From Gammaproteobacteria bacterium (GTDB lineage: Bacteria > Pseudomonadota > Gammaproteobacteria > Xanthomonadales > Xanthomonadaceae): a DNA stretch of 6,247 bases. Each line of letters starts with the position of its first letter. The first letter of the stretch is position 1. Shown one piece after another: positions 6,184 to 6,247 of the stretch. The stretch lies in contig JAUIJO010000180.1 of the NCBI GenBank assembly GCA_030431185.1, forward strand, positions 1-6,247, written 5' to 3'. The notes below the pieces were generated by a model. The model was not told the DNA's origin. It searched no databases and worked only from the letters and a program-made list of their open reading frames with translations. The translations under genes and the position numbers were made by a program.

Positions 6184-6247
6184 ATGGCCGCAATCCGTGT
6201 CATCAAGAAGTACCCGAACCGCCGCCTCTACGACACGGAGATCTCCA
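6184..6247 (+). CDS. phaR: Polyhydroxyalkanoate synthesis repressor PhaR, 3' partial
   Basis: Only the first 21 codons are in the window. They encode MAAIRVIKKYP followed by NRRLYDTEIS, the highly conserved start of the PHB/PHA accumulation regulator DNA-binding domain. PhaR binds both DNA and polyhydroxyalkanoate granules and represses phasin genes and often itself until polymer appears. The start at 6184 places the conserved block four residues in, as in relatives; the Shine-Dalgarno site is weak. An in-frame ATG at 6148 would add 12 residues without family support and sits inside the palindrome. It lies downstream of phaB on the same strand, 114 bases away, with an inverted repeat between them, so it may have its own promoter. 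Identification rests on a short but very distinctive motif. Confidence 0.9.
   Translation, partial: MAAIRVIKKYPNRRLYDTEIS

Overview
The window is GC-rich, densely coded bacterial DNA with short intergenic gaps. Its gene set points to a gammaproteobacterium of the Xanthomonadaceae/Lysobacteraceae group (Xanthomonas, Lysobacter, Luteimonas and relatives). The reasons are a FimX-type REC-PAS-GGDEF-EAL protein next to epmB, a phaB-phaR pair, and GGTGATT heptamer repeats between genes. The genus is an inference; no rRNA or other marker gene is present.

Layout, left to right. (1) Positions 2-919, plus strand: epmB, cut at its 5' end by the window edge. It encodes the radical-SAM lysine 2,3-aminomutase that supplies beta-lysine for modifying elongation factor P. 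(2) Positions 1038-3116, plus strand: a complete 692-aa FimX-like c-di-GMP effector in which the receiver, GGDEF and EAL catalytic residues are all substituted. (3) Positions 3117-3334: a non-coding gap between convergent genes. It holds a four-copy GGTGATT tandem repeat right after the fimX stop and an intrinsic terminator for the opposing gene. (4) Positions 3335-4249, minus strand: htpX, a membrane zinc metalloprotease, preceded by a good match to a sigma-32 heat-shock promoter. (5) Positions 4328-5260, plus strand and divergent from htpX: gluQ, the tRNA-modifying glutamyl-Q tRNA(Asp) synthetase. (6) Positions 5329-6069, plus strand: phaB, the NADPH-type acetoacetyl-CoA reductase of polyhydroxybutyrate synthesis, followed by a perfect 11-bp inverted repeat. 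(7) Positions 6184-6247, plus strand: the first 21 codons of phaR, the polyhydroxyalkanoate-responsive repressor, cut by the right edge.

The genes do not form one pathway. EpmB and GluQ both serve translation (EF-P beta-lysylation and the tRNA(Asp) queuosine modification). FimX links c-di-GMP to type IV pili. HtpX is envelope or heat-shock quality control. PhaB and PhaR are a natural functional pair, enzyme and repressor of the carbon-storage pathway.

I see no mobile element, CRISPR array, RNA gene or phage remnant, and no evidence of an undescribed multigene system. The most informative observations are the completely degenerate signalling domains of the FimX-like protein, the candidate sigma-32 promoter for htpX, and the small repeats and palindromes in the intergenic gaps.
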